Source: Kitasatospora xanthocidica (lineage in GTDB: Bacteria > Actinomycetota > Actinomycetes > Streptomycetales > Streptomycetaceae). Taken from it: a stretch of DNA of 64,000 bases. Location: positions 390,971 through 454,970 of the forward strand of contig NZ_BNBY01000005.1 of the NCBI RefSeq assembly GCF_014656195.1. The letters are read 5' to 3'. Position numbers and translations under genes: made by a program. The notes beneath the pieces are model-generated. The model was not told the origin of the DNA. It was given only the letters and a program-made list of their open reading frames with translations, and did no database searches. Each line of letters starts with the position of its first letter. Positions within the stretch are counted from its first letter, which is position 1. Shown here in pieces: positions 48,144 to 56,998 of this stretch.

Positions 48144-49652
48144 GTGAGCGTCATGACCCTGGTCTCCTACGAGGACGCTCTGGCGTCGTACGACCCGGTG
48201 ATGGGCCTTGAGGTCCACGTCGAGCTCGGTACCAAGACCAAGATGTTCTGCGGCTGCTCGACCGAGCTGGGTGCCGAGCCGAACAGCCAGACCTGCCCGA
48301 CCTGCCTGGGCCTGCCGGGCTCGCTGCCGGTGGTCAACGCGATCGGCGTGGAGTCGGCCGTCAAGATCGGCCTGGCGCTGAACTGCGACATCGCCGAGTG
48401 GTGCCGGTTCGCGCGGAAGAACTACTTCTACCCGGACATGCCCAAGAACTTCCAGACCTCGCAGTACGACGAGCCGATCGCCTTCAACGGCTACCTCGAC
48501 GTGCAGCTGGAGGACGGCTCGACCTTCCGCGTGGAGATCGAGCGCGCCCACATGGAGGAGGACACCGGCAAGTCCAGCCACGTCGGTGGCGCGACCGGCC
48601 GCATCCACGGCGCCACCCACTCGCTGCTGGACTACAACCGGGCCGGCATCCCGCTGATCGAGATCGTCACCAAGCCGATCGAGGGCGCCGGCGAGCGCGC
48701 CCCCGAGGTCGCCAAGGCGTACGTGGCCGAGCTGCGCGAGGTCATCCGCTCGCTCGGCGTCTCCGAGGCCCGGATGGACAAGGGCCAGATGCGCTGCGAC
48801 GTCAACCTGTCGCTGCGCCCGAACGGCACCGAGACCTTCGGCACCCGCTCGGAGACCAAGAACGTCAACTCGCTGCGCAGCGTCGAGCGGGCCGCCCGGT
48901 ACGAGATCCAGCGGCACGCCACGGTGCTGACCGACGGCGGCACCATCGTCCAGGAGACCCGCCACTTCCACGAGGACAACGGCACCACGACCTCGGGCCG
49001 GATCAAGGACAACGCCGAGGACTACCGCTACTTCCCCGAGCCGGACCTGGTGCCGGTGGCCCCCGCCCGCGCGTGGGTCGAGGAGCTGCGCGCCGCCCTG
49101 CCCGAGCTGCCGCGGGTGCGCCGCGCCCGGCTGCAGGCCGAGTGGGGCCTCACCGACAAGGACATGCAGTCCGTCCTGAACGCCGGTGCGGTGGAGCTGA
49201 TCCAGGAGACCATCGCGGCCGGTGCCCCGGCCGACCAGGCCCGCAAGTGGTGGCTGGGCGAGCTGGCCCGTCGCGCCAACGAGACCGGCACCGAGCTGAG
49301 CGAGCAGCCGATCACCCCGGTGCAGGTCGCCCGGGTCGCCGCGCTGGTCGCCGAGGGCAAGCTGAACGACAAGCTGGCCCGCCAGGTCATCGAGGGCGTG
49401 CTGGCCGGCGAGGGCGAGCCGGACGAGATCGTCGAGAAGCGCGGCCTGGCCGTGGTCTCGGACGACTCCGCGCTGGGCGAGGCGGTGGACAAGGCCATCG
49501 CTGAGAACGAGGCGATCGCCGCCAAGATCCGTGACGGCAAGGTCCAGGCCGTGGGCGCGCTGGTCGGCGCGGTCATGAAGGCCACCCGCGGCCAGGCGGA
49601 CGCCGCCCGCGTGAAGGACCTGATCTTCGAAAAGCTGGGCGTCTCCGGCTGA
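48144..49652 (+). CDS. gatB: Asp/Glu-tRNA(Asn/Gln) amidotransferase subunit B
   Basis: About 502 aa. [37 protein letters not shown] (zinc and ATP regions), [36 protein letters not shown] and the C-terminal YqeY-like tail domain. Kinase/transamidase subunit of GatCAB. GTG start with AAGGGA upstream, 83 bases after the small gene. A CTAAG-rich stretch and a terminator follow. Confidence 0.97.
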   Translation: MSVMTLVSYEDALASYDPVMGLEVHVELGTKTKMFCGCSTELGAEPNSQTCPTCLGLPGSLPVVNAIGVESAVKIGLALNCDIAEWCRFARKNYFYPDMPKNFQTSQYDEPIAFNGYLDVQLEDGSTFRVEIERAHMEEDTGKSSHVGGATGRIHGATHSLLDYNRAGIPLIEIVTKPIEGAGERAPEVAKAYVAELREVIRSLGVSEARMDKGQMRCDVNLSLRPNGTETFGTRSETKNVNSLRSVERAARYEIQRHATVLTDGGTIVQETRHFHEDNGTTTSGRIKDNAEDYRYFPEPDLVPVAPARAWVEELRAALPELPRVRRARLQAEWGLTDKDMQSVLNAGAVELIQETIAAGAPADQARKWWLGELARRANETGTELSEQPITPVQVARVAALVAEGKLNDKLARQVIEGVLAGEGEPDEIVEKRGLAVVSDDSALGEAVDKAIAENEAIAAKIRDGKVQAVGALVGAVMKATRGQADAARVKDLIFEKLGVSG

Positions 49653-49674
49653 GCGGGCTCCCGATCGGGGGCGC

Positions 49675-49740
49675 CTAGGCCGCTAGGCCTGTCTTCCTAA
49701 GGCATCTAAGGCGTCTAAGTCCCTCTAAGTAAGGCCTAAG
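49675..49740 (+). repeat. Phased CTAAG/CTAGG direct repeats after gatB
   Basis: CTAGGC at 49675 and 49683, then CTAAG at 49697, 49706, 49715, 49725 and 49736: steps of 8, 14, 9, 9, 10 and 11 bases, roughly one helical turn for the last five. A further CTAAG lies at 49801. Unusual sequence for a 70%-plus GC genome. Confidence 0.6.
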
Positions 49741-49780
49741 GCCCGGTCTCACCTCCGTAATGGGGTGAGGCCGGGCCTTA
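49737..49780 (+). terminator. Terminator of the gat operon
   Basis: TAAGGCCCGG (49737-49746) pairs with CCGGGCCTTA (49771-49780), extended inside by CTCACC/GGTGAG. Both arms end in AT, so it can act in either direction. Confidence 0.75.
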
Positions 49781-49916
49781 AACCTTTCCCGGGCCCCGAT
49801 CTAAGGCATCCGGGCCCCGGAAGATCGGGCACGCTCCCGATGCCGCACCCCCCACTGGGAGAGGAAGCTCTTACCTGTCAGCGAAACGCAGTGAAGACCC
49901 GCAGGGGGAACCGAAG

Positions 49917-50075
49917 ATGATCGAGTACCAGACCTTCCAGCAACAGGCCCACGAGCTCGTGGCCCAGGCCGAGCACGAGCGCCTGGTGCGCGAGGCCAAG
50001 GAGGCCCGCCGGCTGCGGCAGCGCCCGGTGGCCGCCCGCTTCTCGCGGCGCCCCGTTCGTCGGCCCGAATGCTGA
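49917..50075 (+). CDS. Small basic/helical protein, 52 aa
   Basis: ATG to TGA encodes MIEYQTFQQQAHELVAQAEH followed by ERLVREAKEARRLRQ and an Arg-rich end (RFSRRPVRRPEC). The ATG is preceded by GGGGGAA at good spacing. The body is one amphipathic helix with heptad-like charge pattern; the tail is strongly basic. It stands alone between a terminator at 49737-49780 and a 17-base-pair hairpin at 50108-50148, as expected for an independent small gene. Function unknown. Confidence 0.65.
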   Translation: MIEYQTFQQQAHELVAQAEHERLVREAKEARRLRQRPVAARFSRRPVRRPEC

Positions 50076-50107
50076 CGGCACGGCACCAGGACGGTGCCGA
50101 CGGAGTT

Positions 50108-50148
50108 CCGGAGGGGGAGACGCTGCGTGTGAGCGTCTCCCCCTCCGG
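50108..50148 (+). terminator. Strong hairpin after the 52-aa gene
   Basis: Perfect 17-base arms CCGGAGGGGGAGACGCT (50108-50124) and AGCGTCTCCCCCTCCGG (50132-50148), 7-base loop. It lies between the small gene and the LuxR regulator. Confidence 0.75.
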
Positions 50149-50209
50149 GCGTTCGCCGGGGGAGATATCCTCTCGGCCGGTCCCCACCGGCTATGGCATG
50201 CTCGCCTCC

Positions 50210-53200
50210 ATGCAGCAGATATCGGTCAGCCCCGTCTTCGTCGGCCGTGGCAGCGAGATCACCGAACTGACCGACGCGCTGCGCCGGGCGGGCACCGGCA
50301 GCCCGCAGGCCGTACTGATCGGCGGCGAGGCCGGCGTCGGCAAGACCCGGCTGCTGGAGGAGTTCCTGCAGCGCGCCGCCGACCGGGGCGCGGTCACCAC
50401 GCTCGGGGGCTGTCTGGAGGTCGGCGCCGAGGGCCTGCCGTACGCGCCGCTGGCCGCCGCGCTGCGCCGGCTGCACCGCTCGCTGGGCACCGAGTTCGAG
50501 ACCGCAGCGGCCGGCAGCGAGGGCCACCTCGCCCGACTGCTCTCCGAGTTCGGCGAGGCGGACGGCGAACCGAACGACGAGTACGGCCGGGCCCGGCTGT
50601 TCGAGCACACCGCGAGGCTGTTCGAACGGCTCGGCGCGGAGCGTACCCTCGTCCTCGCCGTCGAGGACCTGCACTGGTCCGACCGCTCCACCCGCGAGCT
50701 GCTCGCCTTCCTGGTGCGCACCCTGCACCGCTCCCGGGTCCTGCTGGTCGCCACCTACCGCAGCGACGACCTGCACCGCCGGCACCCGCTGCGCCCCTTC
50801 CTCGCCGAGCTCGAACGGCTGCGCACCGTCCAGCGCCTGGAGCTGGAGCGGTTCGTCCGCCGCGAGGTGGCCGCCCAGCTGGCCGGCATCCTCGGCACCG
50901 CCACCCCCGACCGCCAGCTGGTGGACCGGATCCACCGCCGCTCGGAGGGCAACCCCTTCTTCGTCGAGGAACTGGCCACCGCCTTCGAGGACGGCTGCGG
51001 CGCCGGGCTGACCGACTCGCTGCGGGACATCCTGCTGGTGCGGGTCGAGGGCCTGGACGAGGAGGCCCAGCGGGTGGTGCGGATCGCCGCCGAGGGCGGC
51101 TCGCACGTCGAACACGCCCTGCTGGCCGCCGTCCTGGACGACGACGAGGAGGCGCTGATCGAGGCGCTGCGGTCGGCCGTCGGCGCCAACATCCTGCGCC
51201 CGGACAGCGAGGGCGAGGGCTACCGGTTCCGGCACGCGCTGGTCCGCGAGGCGGTCTCGGACGACCTGCTGCCCGGCGAACGCCACCGGATCAACCGCAA
51301 GTTCGCGCTCGCCGTGGAGGCCCAGCCGCAGCTGGTCTCCTCCGACGCGCTGCCGGCCCGGCTGGCCAACTACTGGTACCACGCGCACGACCCGGCCCGC
51401 GCCCTGCCGACCGCCCTGGACGCCGCCCGCGCGGCCCGTCGGCGCAACGCCTTCGCCGAGCAGCTGGGCATGCTGGAACGGGCCCTGGAGCTGTGGGACC
51501 TGGTCTCCGAGGACGTGCTGGCGCACACCCTGCGCCCGTACGACTGGGCCGAGACCTACCCGCCCGGCTCCTGCGACCACAGCGCCGCCGACGAGGAGTG
51601 CGACCGGATCCAGCTGGAGGACGTACTGGCCGAGGCGGTGGTCGCGGCCCGGCGCAGCGGCGACCGCGAGCGCGGCCTGAGCCTGGCCAAGCGCGGGCTG
51701 CGGCTGGTCGACGAGACGGTGCACCCGGTGCGCGCGGCCTGGTTCAGGATCAACCGGGCCCGGATGCTGGGCAGCCTGCGCCGCTCCGGCGACGAGGCGG
51801 AGATCGGCCACGCGCTGCGGCTGGTGGAGCAGCTGCCGCCGTCCGCCGTGCAGGCCGAGGTGCTCGCGCTCGGGGCCGGCTCGGCGATGCTCAAGCAGCC
51901 CGGGCCGGAGCACCTCGAACTCGCCGAGCGGGCGATCCGGATCGCCGTGGAGGTCGGCGCGCACTCGGTCGAGGTGCACGCCCGGATGACCCTCGGCGGC
52001 CTGCGCTACGACCTGCACGGTGACGCCGAGGGCGGGCTCGCCGAGCTCGCCGGGGCGGTCGAGCGGGCCCGCCGGCTGGGCGTGCCGGATCTGCTGCTGC
52101 GCGGCCTCAACAACCTGTCCAGCATGCAGCGCGGGCTGGGCCGGGCCGAGGAGGCCGTCCGGCTGGCCCGCGAGGGCCTGGAGTTCGCGGACGGCAACGG
52201 CCTGCTGCGCAACGTCGGCACCATCCTGACCGGCAACCTGGTCGAGGCGCTGACCGACCTCGGGCGGGCGACGGAGGCCGCCGAGGTGCTCGCCGCCTGC
52301 GAGCTGACCAGTCTGAGCGGCACCCACGCCGAGTTCCTGGACCGGATGCGCGGCGAACTCGCCCTGCTGCAGGGCGACCTGCCCACCGCGGCGACCATGC
52401 TGGCGCAGGCCAGGGCGGCCAACCGGGTCGGCCAGGTCCAGCACAGCCTGCCGATCAGCCGGCTGGCCGTGCGGCTCGCCGCCCTCGGCGGCCGGCCGCT
52501 GGAGGCCCGGGCCGAACTGCTCGCCGCGCTGGCGGGGGAGGGGCGGCTCGGCCACGAGTCCGACGTCTACCCGCTGCTGGCCGAGGCCGCCGGGGTGGAG
52601 GCGGACACCAGGGGCCTGCCGGAGGCCGAGGCGGGCCGGGCCGGGGCGCTGGCCGCGATCCGGAGGGCGGCCGACGGGCTGCGGCCCCGGGCGCCGCTGC
52701 ACCACGGCTGGGCCCGGCTGCTGGAGGCCGAACTGGCCCGTGCCGAGGGCGCCGACACCGCCGCGCAGTGGGCCACGGCGGTCGAGGCGCTGCGCCCGAC
52801 CGGCCTGCCGCACCCGCTGGTGCTCGCCCTGCTGCGGGCCGGCGAGGCCGAGGTCCGGGACGGGCGGCGCGAGGCCGGGGCCGAACTGCTGCGCGAGGCG
52901 GCCGAACTGGCGACCGTACGGGGGGACCGGGTGCTGACGGGGCAGATCACCGGCCTCGCCGAGCGAGCCGGGCTGAACCTCGCCCCCGCCGAGCGCCCGG
53001 GGGCGGAGCCGACGCCGGCCACGACCGCCGCCGACTCCTTCAACCTCACCCCCCGTGAGCGGGACGTGCTCCGGTTGCTCGCGCGCGGCTGGACCAACCG
53101 GCAGATCGCCGAGGAGCTGTACATCTCTCCGAAGACCGCGAGCGTGCACGTCTCCAACATCCTGGGCAAGCTCGCGGTCGGCGGCCGGGGCGAGGCGGCC

Positions 53201-53257
53201 GCGCTGGCGCACCGGCTGCGGCTGTTCCCGGAGGACCAGGTCGCGCCGGGCCGCTGA
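50210..53257 (+). CDS. LAL-type LuxR-family regulator (AAA ATPase + HTH)
   Basis: About 1015 aa. N-terminal ATPase module: Walker A GGEAGVGKTRLLEEF (near residue 40), Walker B LVLAVEDLHWSDRSTRELLAF, sensor-like EGNPFFVEELATAF. The long middle part is TPR-like and helical, and the C-terminal LuxR HTH reads LTPRERDVLRLLARGW...IAEELYISPKTASVHVSNIL. Large ATP-binding LuxR regulators often control secondary metabolism or sugar use; no biosynthetic cluster is adjacent, so the target is unknown. ATG 50210 is chosen; ATG 50198 is four codons earlier. Confidence 0.92.
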   Translation: MQQISVSPVFVGRGSEITELTDALRRAGTGSPQAVLIGGEAGVGKTRLLEEFLQRAADRGAVTTLGGCLEVGAEGLPYAPLAAALRRLHRSLGTEFETAAAGSEGHLARLLSEFGEADGEPNDEYGRARLFEHTARLFERLGAERTLVLAVEDLHWSDRSTRELLAFLVRTLHRSRVLLVATYRSDDLHRRHPLRPFLAELERLRTVQRLELERFVRREVAAQLAGILGTATPDRQLVDRIHRRSEGNPFFVEELATAFEDGCGAGLTDSLRDILLVRVEGLDEEAQRVVRIAAEGGSHVEHALLAAVLDDDEEALIEALRSAVGANILRPDSEGEGYRFRHALVREAVSDDLLPGERHRINRKFALAVEAQPQLVSSDALPARLANYWYHAHDPARALPTALDAARAARRRNAFAEQLGMLERALELWDLVSEDVLAHTLRPYDWAETYPPGSCDHSAADEECDRIQLEDVLAEAVVAARRSGDRERGLSLAKRGLRLVDETVHPVRAAWFRINRARMLGSLRRSGDEAEIGHALRLVEQLPPSAVQAEVLALGAGSAMLKQPGPEHLELAERAIRIAVEVGAHSVEVHARMTLGGLRYDLHGDAEGGLAELAGAVERARRLGVPDLLLRGLNNLSSMQRGLGRAEEAVRLAREGLEFADGNGLLRNVGTILTGNLVEALTDLGRATEAAEVLAACELTSLSGTHAEFLDRMRGELALLQGDLPTAATMLAQARAANRVGQVQHSLPISRLAVRLAALGGRPLEARAELLAALAGEGRLGHESDVYPLLAEAAGVEADTRGLPEAEAGRAGALAAIRRAADGLRPRAPLHHGWARLLEAELARAEGADTAAQWATAVEALRPTGLPHPLVLALLRAGEAEVRDGRREAGAELLREAAELATVRGDRVLTGQITGLAERAGLNLAPAERPGAEPTPATTAADSFNLTPRERDVLRLLARGWTNRQIAEELYISPKTASVHVSNILGKLAVGGRGEAAALAHRLRLFPEDQVAPGR

Positions 53258-53633
53258 GACCGGGCCGTTGAGACCGGGCCCCGCCGCCGGGAGTCCGAGG
53301 ACGGGCCCCGCGGCGGGGCGCTGCCGCGTGCTCCCGTGCGCGCCGCGTGTGCCCCCGCCCGCGCGCCGCCGCCAACCGGGCCGATCCGTCGGAATCCGGG
53401 ACATTCGCCCACCCTCCCGCCATTACTCTAAGTTGAGTGTGCGTGTCATTGAGTGACGGAATTGGTGTAGGGTCGATTGCGGGAGCATCGGTGCGGTGCG
53501 GCGGCCCGCAGGCCGCCCACCCCCTGGGCCGCCGTCCTGACGGGGCGCCAGGCCGCCGCGTACGGCCGAGAGGTGCGCGGCCGGTGGCCCGTGGCCGGGG
53601 CGCGAGGCCCCGGGCCGGAGGGGGAGAGGCCGA
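53258..53633 (+). other. Intergenic region LuxR to CdgE-like gene
   Basis: No gene seen. It starts with a doubled GAGACCGGGCC and a GC-rich stem (GGGCCCCG and CGGGGC blocks) that may terminate the LuxR gene. An AT-richer patch at 53420-53475 (TTGAGTG twice, TAGGGT at 53468) is the likely promoter area of the following c-di-GMP gene. The GTG at 53634 has GGAGGGGGAGAGG upstream. Confidence 0.45.
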
Positions 53634-56600
53634 GTGAGCTCCACCGATACGGTGTTGCCCGGAGCCGGACGCCCGGGCGCACCGCCCGCCGACACGTCCG
53701 CCGTCGACATGCCCGCGCCGCCCGTCCGCCGCGGCCCGCTGCGCCGGCTCCGGGAGAGCCGCACGCTGCCCGGACTGGTCCTGGGCGCGCTCTGCCTGGC
53801 CTACGCCATGGGCGCCGCCACCGGCTGGGGATCCGGCCAACTGTCCATCTTCATGGGTGACTTCGGCCTGGCGGCGGCGGCCCTCGCGGCCGCGCTGTCC
53901 TGCCTGGTGTACGGCTGCACGGTCGGCGGCCACGCCCGCCCGGCCTGGCTGCTGTTCGGCCTCTCCTCGCTCACCGTCGCCTTCGGCAACGGCACCTGGG
54001 GCTGGTACGAGCTGGTGCTGCGCGTCCAGCGGCCGCAGGACTCGCTCGCCGTGTACGCCTTCCTGCTGTTCGCCCCGCTCGCCATCACCGGCCTCATGGT
54101 GCTCGCCCAGCGCCCGCGCTCCGCGGCCGGCTGGCTCTGCCTGCTGCTCGACGGCTGGCTGATCGCGGGCTCGCTGTTCACCCTCAGCTGGAGCCTGGCG
54201 CTCGGCCGGATCGCGGCCGGGGAGAGCGGTTCCCCGCTGCGGCTGGCCCTCAACCTGGCCTACCCGGTGCTGGACATCCTGCTGGTCAGCCTGGTGGTCG
54301 GGCTGCGCTTCGGCGGCCGGGACGGCAACCGGGCGGCGGTGCACACCGCGATGGTGGCGCTCGCCGTCACCGTGGTGTGCGACGCCCTGTTCACCTCCCC
54401 GGAACTGCGCAGCAGCTACCACTCCGGCTCACTGCTGGACGCCGGCTGGTTCTCCGGCAGCCTGTTGCTCGCCTGGGCGCCGTGGTCGCGGCGCTGGCGC
54501 CGCCCGCTGCGCGAGCACCCCTCGGCCGGCGGTCTGCCGCGCCGCCGGGTGGCCACCACCTTCAGCGCGCTCACCCCGTACGCGGCCGCCGCGGTCTGTA
54601 CCGCCGGCATCCTCTACAACGCCCTCGGCGGGCGCGAGCTGGACCGCGTGGTGGCCGCGGCCGCGTGCACCGTCGGGCTGGCACTGATCCTGAGGCAGGG
54701 CGTGATGCTGCTCGACAACCTCTCGCTGGCCCAGGAGCTCGCCCACAAGGAGGCGCACTTCCGTTCCCTGGTGCAGGGGTCCAGCGACGTCATCATGATC
54801 GCCGGCGCGAACGGCGTGCTCTCCTACGTCTCCCCGGCCGCGCTCGGCGTGTACGGGCGGGACCCGGAGGAGCTGGTCGGCGGCAACCTGCTGGACCTGG
54901 TCCACCCCGAGGACGTGGGCCGGGTGCTCTCCGAGGTCCGCCGCTACCTCGCCCGGGTCCGGCTCACCGCCCACCGGGTCCGCGGCGCCGTCGAGCCCTC
55001 GGCCCGGGTGGAGTGCCGGATCAGCTCCGGCGGCGGCGAGTGGCTGCACGTGGAGTCCACGGTGAGCCGGCACCGCGACGGGCTGCTGCTCAACAGCCGG
55101 GACGTCACCGAACGCGTCATGCTCCAGGCCCAGTTGCAGCACAACGCGTTCCACGACCCGCTCACCGACCTGCCCAACCGGGCGCTGTTCACCCAGCGGC
55201 TGCGGGCCGCCCTCGGCGCCCGCGGCCAGCAGGGCGGGACGGGCGCCGGGATCGCCGTGCTCTTCCTCGACCTGGACGGCTTCAAGGCGGTCAACGACTC
55301 GGCCGGGCACCAGGTCGGCGACGAGCTGCTGGTGCAGGCCGCCCGCCGGCTGCAGGGCGCCGTCCGCTGCGGGGACACCGTCGCCCGCTTCGGCGGCGAC
55401 GAGTTCGCCGCGCTGGTGTGCGGCCCGCTCGGCCGCCTGCAGGTCCAGGAGCTGGCCGAGCGGCTGCGGGTGGCGCTCTCCGAGCCGTACTGGATCGGCG
55501 GCGCCGAACTCGGTGTCGCCGCCAGCATCGGCATCGCCTTCGGCACCCCCGAACGCGGCCCCGCCGCCGACCCCAGGGCCGCCGCCGACGAACTGATGCG
55601 CAACGCCGACCTGGCGATGTACCGGGCCAAGTCCGAGGGCAAGGGCCGGGTGGTGCTCTACAGCCCCGCGATGCGGGCCGACCTGGAGCGCCGCACCGAG
55701 CTGGAGGAACGGCTGAGACTCGCCGTCCGGGAGGGCGGCTTCACCCTGCTCCACCAGCCCCTGGTGGACCTGGCCACCGGCGCCGTGACCGGTGTCGAGG
55801 CGCAGGCCCGCTGGCGCTCGGCGGGCGGGCTGCTGCTCACCCCGGCCGAGTTCCTGCGCTCCGCCGAGCACGGCGACGCGGCCACCCGGTTCGCCCGCTG
55901 GCTGGTCCGCGAGACGGTCGTCGCGGCCGTCGCCCGCCGGGGCCGGCTCGGCCGGGGCCACCCCGGGCCGGAGCCCGTCCCGGTGGCCGTCCGGTTCAGC
56001 GCCGAGCGGCTCTGCTCGCCCGGCCTGTACGAGACGGTGGCCGCCGTGCTGCGCGACAGCGGGCTGCCGGCCGGCCAACTGGTGATCGAGGTGGCCCGGA
56101 TGGGGCCGGACTCGCTCGCCGACGAGCTCGGCCGCCGGCTGGCCGCGCTGCGCCGGCTCGGCGTCTCCACCTGGCTGGCCGGCTACGGCGCCGGCGGCGG
56201 TTCGCTCGGCGCCCTCGCCCGGCTGCCCCTGGACGGTCTGAAGCTGGACCGGACGCTGGTCCGGGACCTGGGGGAGTCCCCGCTGGCCCGCACGCTCGCC
56301 GGGCACGCCCTGCGGCTCGGCCGCGACCTCGGGATGGCCACCGCCGCCGAGGGGGTGGACCTGCCCCGCCAGGTCGCCGTGCTGCAGGAGCTCTGCTGCG
56401 GGCAGGCCCAGGGTTCGGCCTTCGCCCCGCCGCTGGACGAGCCCCGGCTGCGCCGCGCGCTGGCCCGCCGCGGTTACCCGCTGCCGAAGCCGCTCGGCCC
56501 GCCCCCCGGCCGGCGGCCGTACCTCGCCGCGGACACCCGGACGAGTGGCCGCCCGGACGCCGCGCCGGGACGTGTCGTACATCACCACGGTGGCTCTGAC

Positions 56601-56672
56601 CTGCCCGAACACCGTGCCGCCGCTGGTCCGGGAGGGGGTCCGCATGGCGAGACGGTCATCCCACCTGCTTGA
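53634..56672 (+). CDS. cdgE: Membrane PAS-GGDEF-EAL protein (CdgE-like) with degenerate EAL
   Basis: 1012 aa, GTG start. About eight to ten N-terminal transmembrane helices (40-345), PAS domain (about 375-480: FRSLVQGSSDVIMIAGANGVLSYVSPAAL), intact GGDEF (ARFGGDEFAALV, about 505-670) and an EAL domain (about 690-950) that has lost its catalytic set: EAL is EAQ, the NVS motif is VRFS, the ITE glutamate is absent (IEVARM) and DDFGTG is AGYGAG. So it should synthesise c-di-GMP but not degrade it. Its position before ilvB matches my recollection of CdgE (SCO5511). PAS may sense redox or ligand. Confidence 0.88.
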   Translation: MSSTDTVLPGAGRPGAPPADTSAVDMPAPPVRRGPLRRLRESRTLPGLVLGALCLAYAMGAATGWGSGQLSIFMGDFGLAAAALAAALSCLVYGCTVGGHARPAWLLFGLSSLTVAFGNGTWGWYELVLRVQRPQDSLAVYAFLLFAPLAITGLMVLAQRPRSAAGWLCLLLDGWLIAGSLFTLSWSLALGRIAAGESGSPLRLALNLAYPVLDILLVSLVVGLRFGGRDGNRAAVHTAMVALAVTVVCDALFTSPELRSSYHSGSLLDAGWFSGSLLLAWAPWSRRWRRPLREHPSAGGLPRRRVATTFSALTPYAAAAVCTAGILYNALGGRELDRVVAAAACTVGLALILRQGVMLLDNLSLAQELAHKEAHFRSLVQGSSDVIMIAGANGVLSYVSPAALGVYGRDPEELVGGNLLDLVHPEDVGRVLSEVRRYLARVRLTAHRVRGAVEPSARVECRISSGGGEWLHVESTVSRHRDGLLLNSRDVTERVMLQAQLQHNAFHDPLTDLPNRALFTQRLRAALGARGQQGGTGAGIAVLFLDLDGFKAVNDSAGHQVGDELLVQAARRLQGAVRCGDTVARFGGDEFAALVCGPLGRLQVQELAERLRVALSEPYWIGGAELGVAASIGIAFGTPERGPAADPRAAADELMRNADLAMYRAKSEGKGRVVLYSPAMRADLERRTELEERLRLAVREGGFTLLHQPLVDLATGAVTGVEAQARWRSAGGLLLTPAEFLRSAEHGDAATRFARWLVRETVVAAVARRGRLGRGHPGPEPVPVAVRFSAERLCSPGLYETVAAVLRDSGLPAGQLVIEVARMGPDSLADELGRRLAALRRLGVSTWLAGYGAGGGSLGALARLPLDGLKLDRTLVRDLGESPLARTLAGHALRLGRDLGMATAAEGVDLPRQVAVLQELCCGQAQGSAFAPPLDEPRLRRALARRGYPLPKPLGPPPGRRPYLAADTRTSGRPDAAPGRVVHHHGGSDLPEHRAAAGPGGGPHGETVIPPA

Positions 56673-56705
56673 CACGCCACCCTGGACGGGAGGAAGGTCG
56701 TTGCC

Positions 56706-56747
56706 ATGCGCACCCGAATTCTCGTACTTGGCGGGCGCGTCGGCTGA
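56706..56747 (+). CDS. ilv leader peptide
   Basis: ATG to TGA encodes MRTRILVLGGRVG: Ile, Leu, Val, Leu in succession plus a further Val. GGAGGAAGG lies upstream. It is followed by mutually exclusive stems and an intrinsic terminator, the layout of a branched-chain amino acid attenuator; starvation would stall the ribosome in the leader. Confidence 0.8.
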   Translation: MRTRILVLGGRVG

Positions 56748-56786
56748 CAGGGCTCGCACGCCCTGCTCGTGACAGACCGACGCGCC
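56734..56786 (+). promoter_or_regulatory. ilv attenuator upstream stem
   Basis: GGCGCGTCGG (56734-56743, within the last leader codons) pairs with CCGACGCGCC (56777-56786). A ribosome paused at the Ile/Leu/Val codons would influence this stem and, through it, the adjacent terminator. Confidence 0.65.
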
Positions 56787-56787
56787 A

Positions 56788-56821
56788 CCCCTCGCATGCC
56801 CTTGGGCACGAGGGGTTTTTT
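56788..56821 (+). terminator. ilvB attenuator (intrinsic terminator)
   Basis: CCCCTCG (56788-56794) pairs with CGAGGGG (56809-56815), with inner TGCCC/GGGCA and a run of six T at 56816-56821: the only textbook U-tailed terminator in the window, placed between the ilv leader peptide and ilvB. Confidence 0.88.
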
Positions 56822-56998
56822 GTTGCACTGACGCTGTTCCATCCCGCAAGACCCCTGGCTTCGACCGCCCGAAAACGTCCGACTCGTCGGAATGAGCGGG
56901 ACGATTGAGGCAGAGCCGGCGATCGACCCGGACCGGGACCCCACCCTCGCAGCAGGGGCCCGCAGCCGGGTCGGCAAGAACCGAGAAGAGACAGGCAG

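Noticed and set aside
49871..53404. About 1,180-codon minus-strand open frame opposite the LuxR-type gene
   Set aside because: Composition is Gly/Gln/Arg/Val-rich with no domain, and the plus strand has a clear ATPase-HTH protein.
53433..53473. BldD-type operator ahead of the CdgE-like gene (AGTGA-like elements)
   Set aside because: Only half-matches to the AGTGA-N-TCACC pattern; not enough to call a site by eye.
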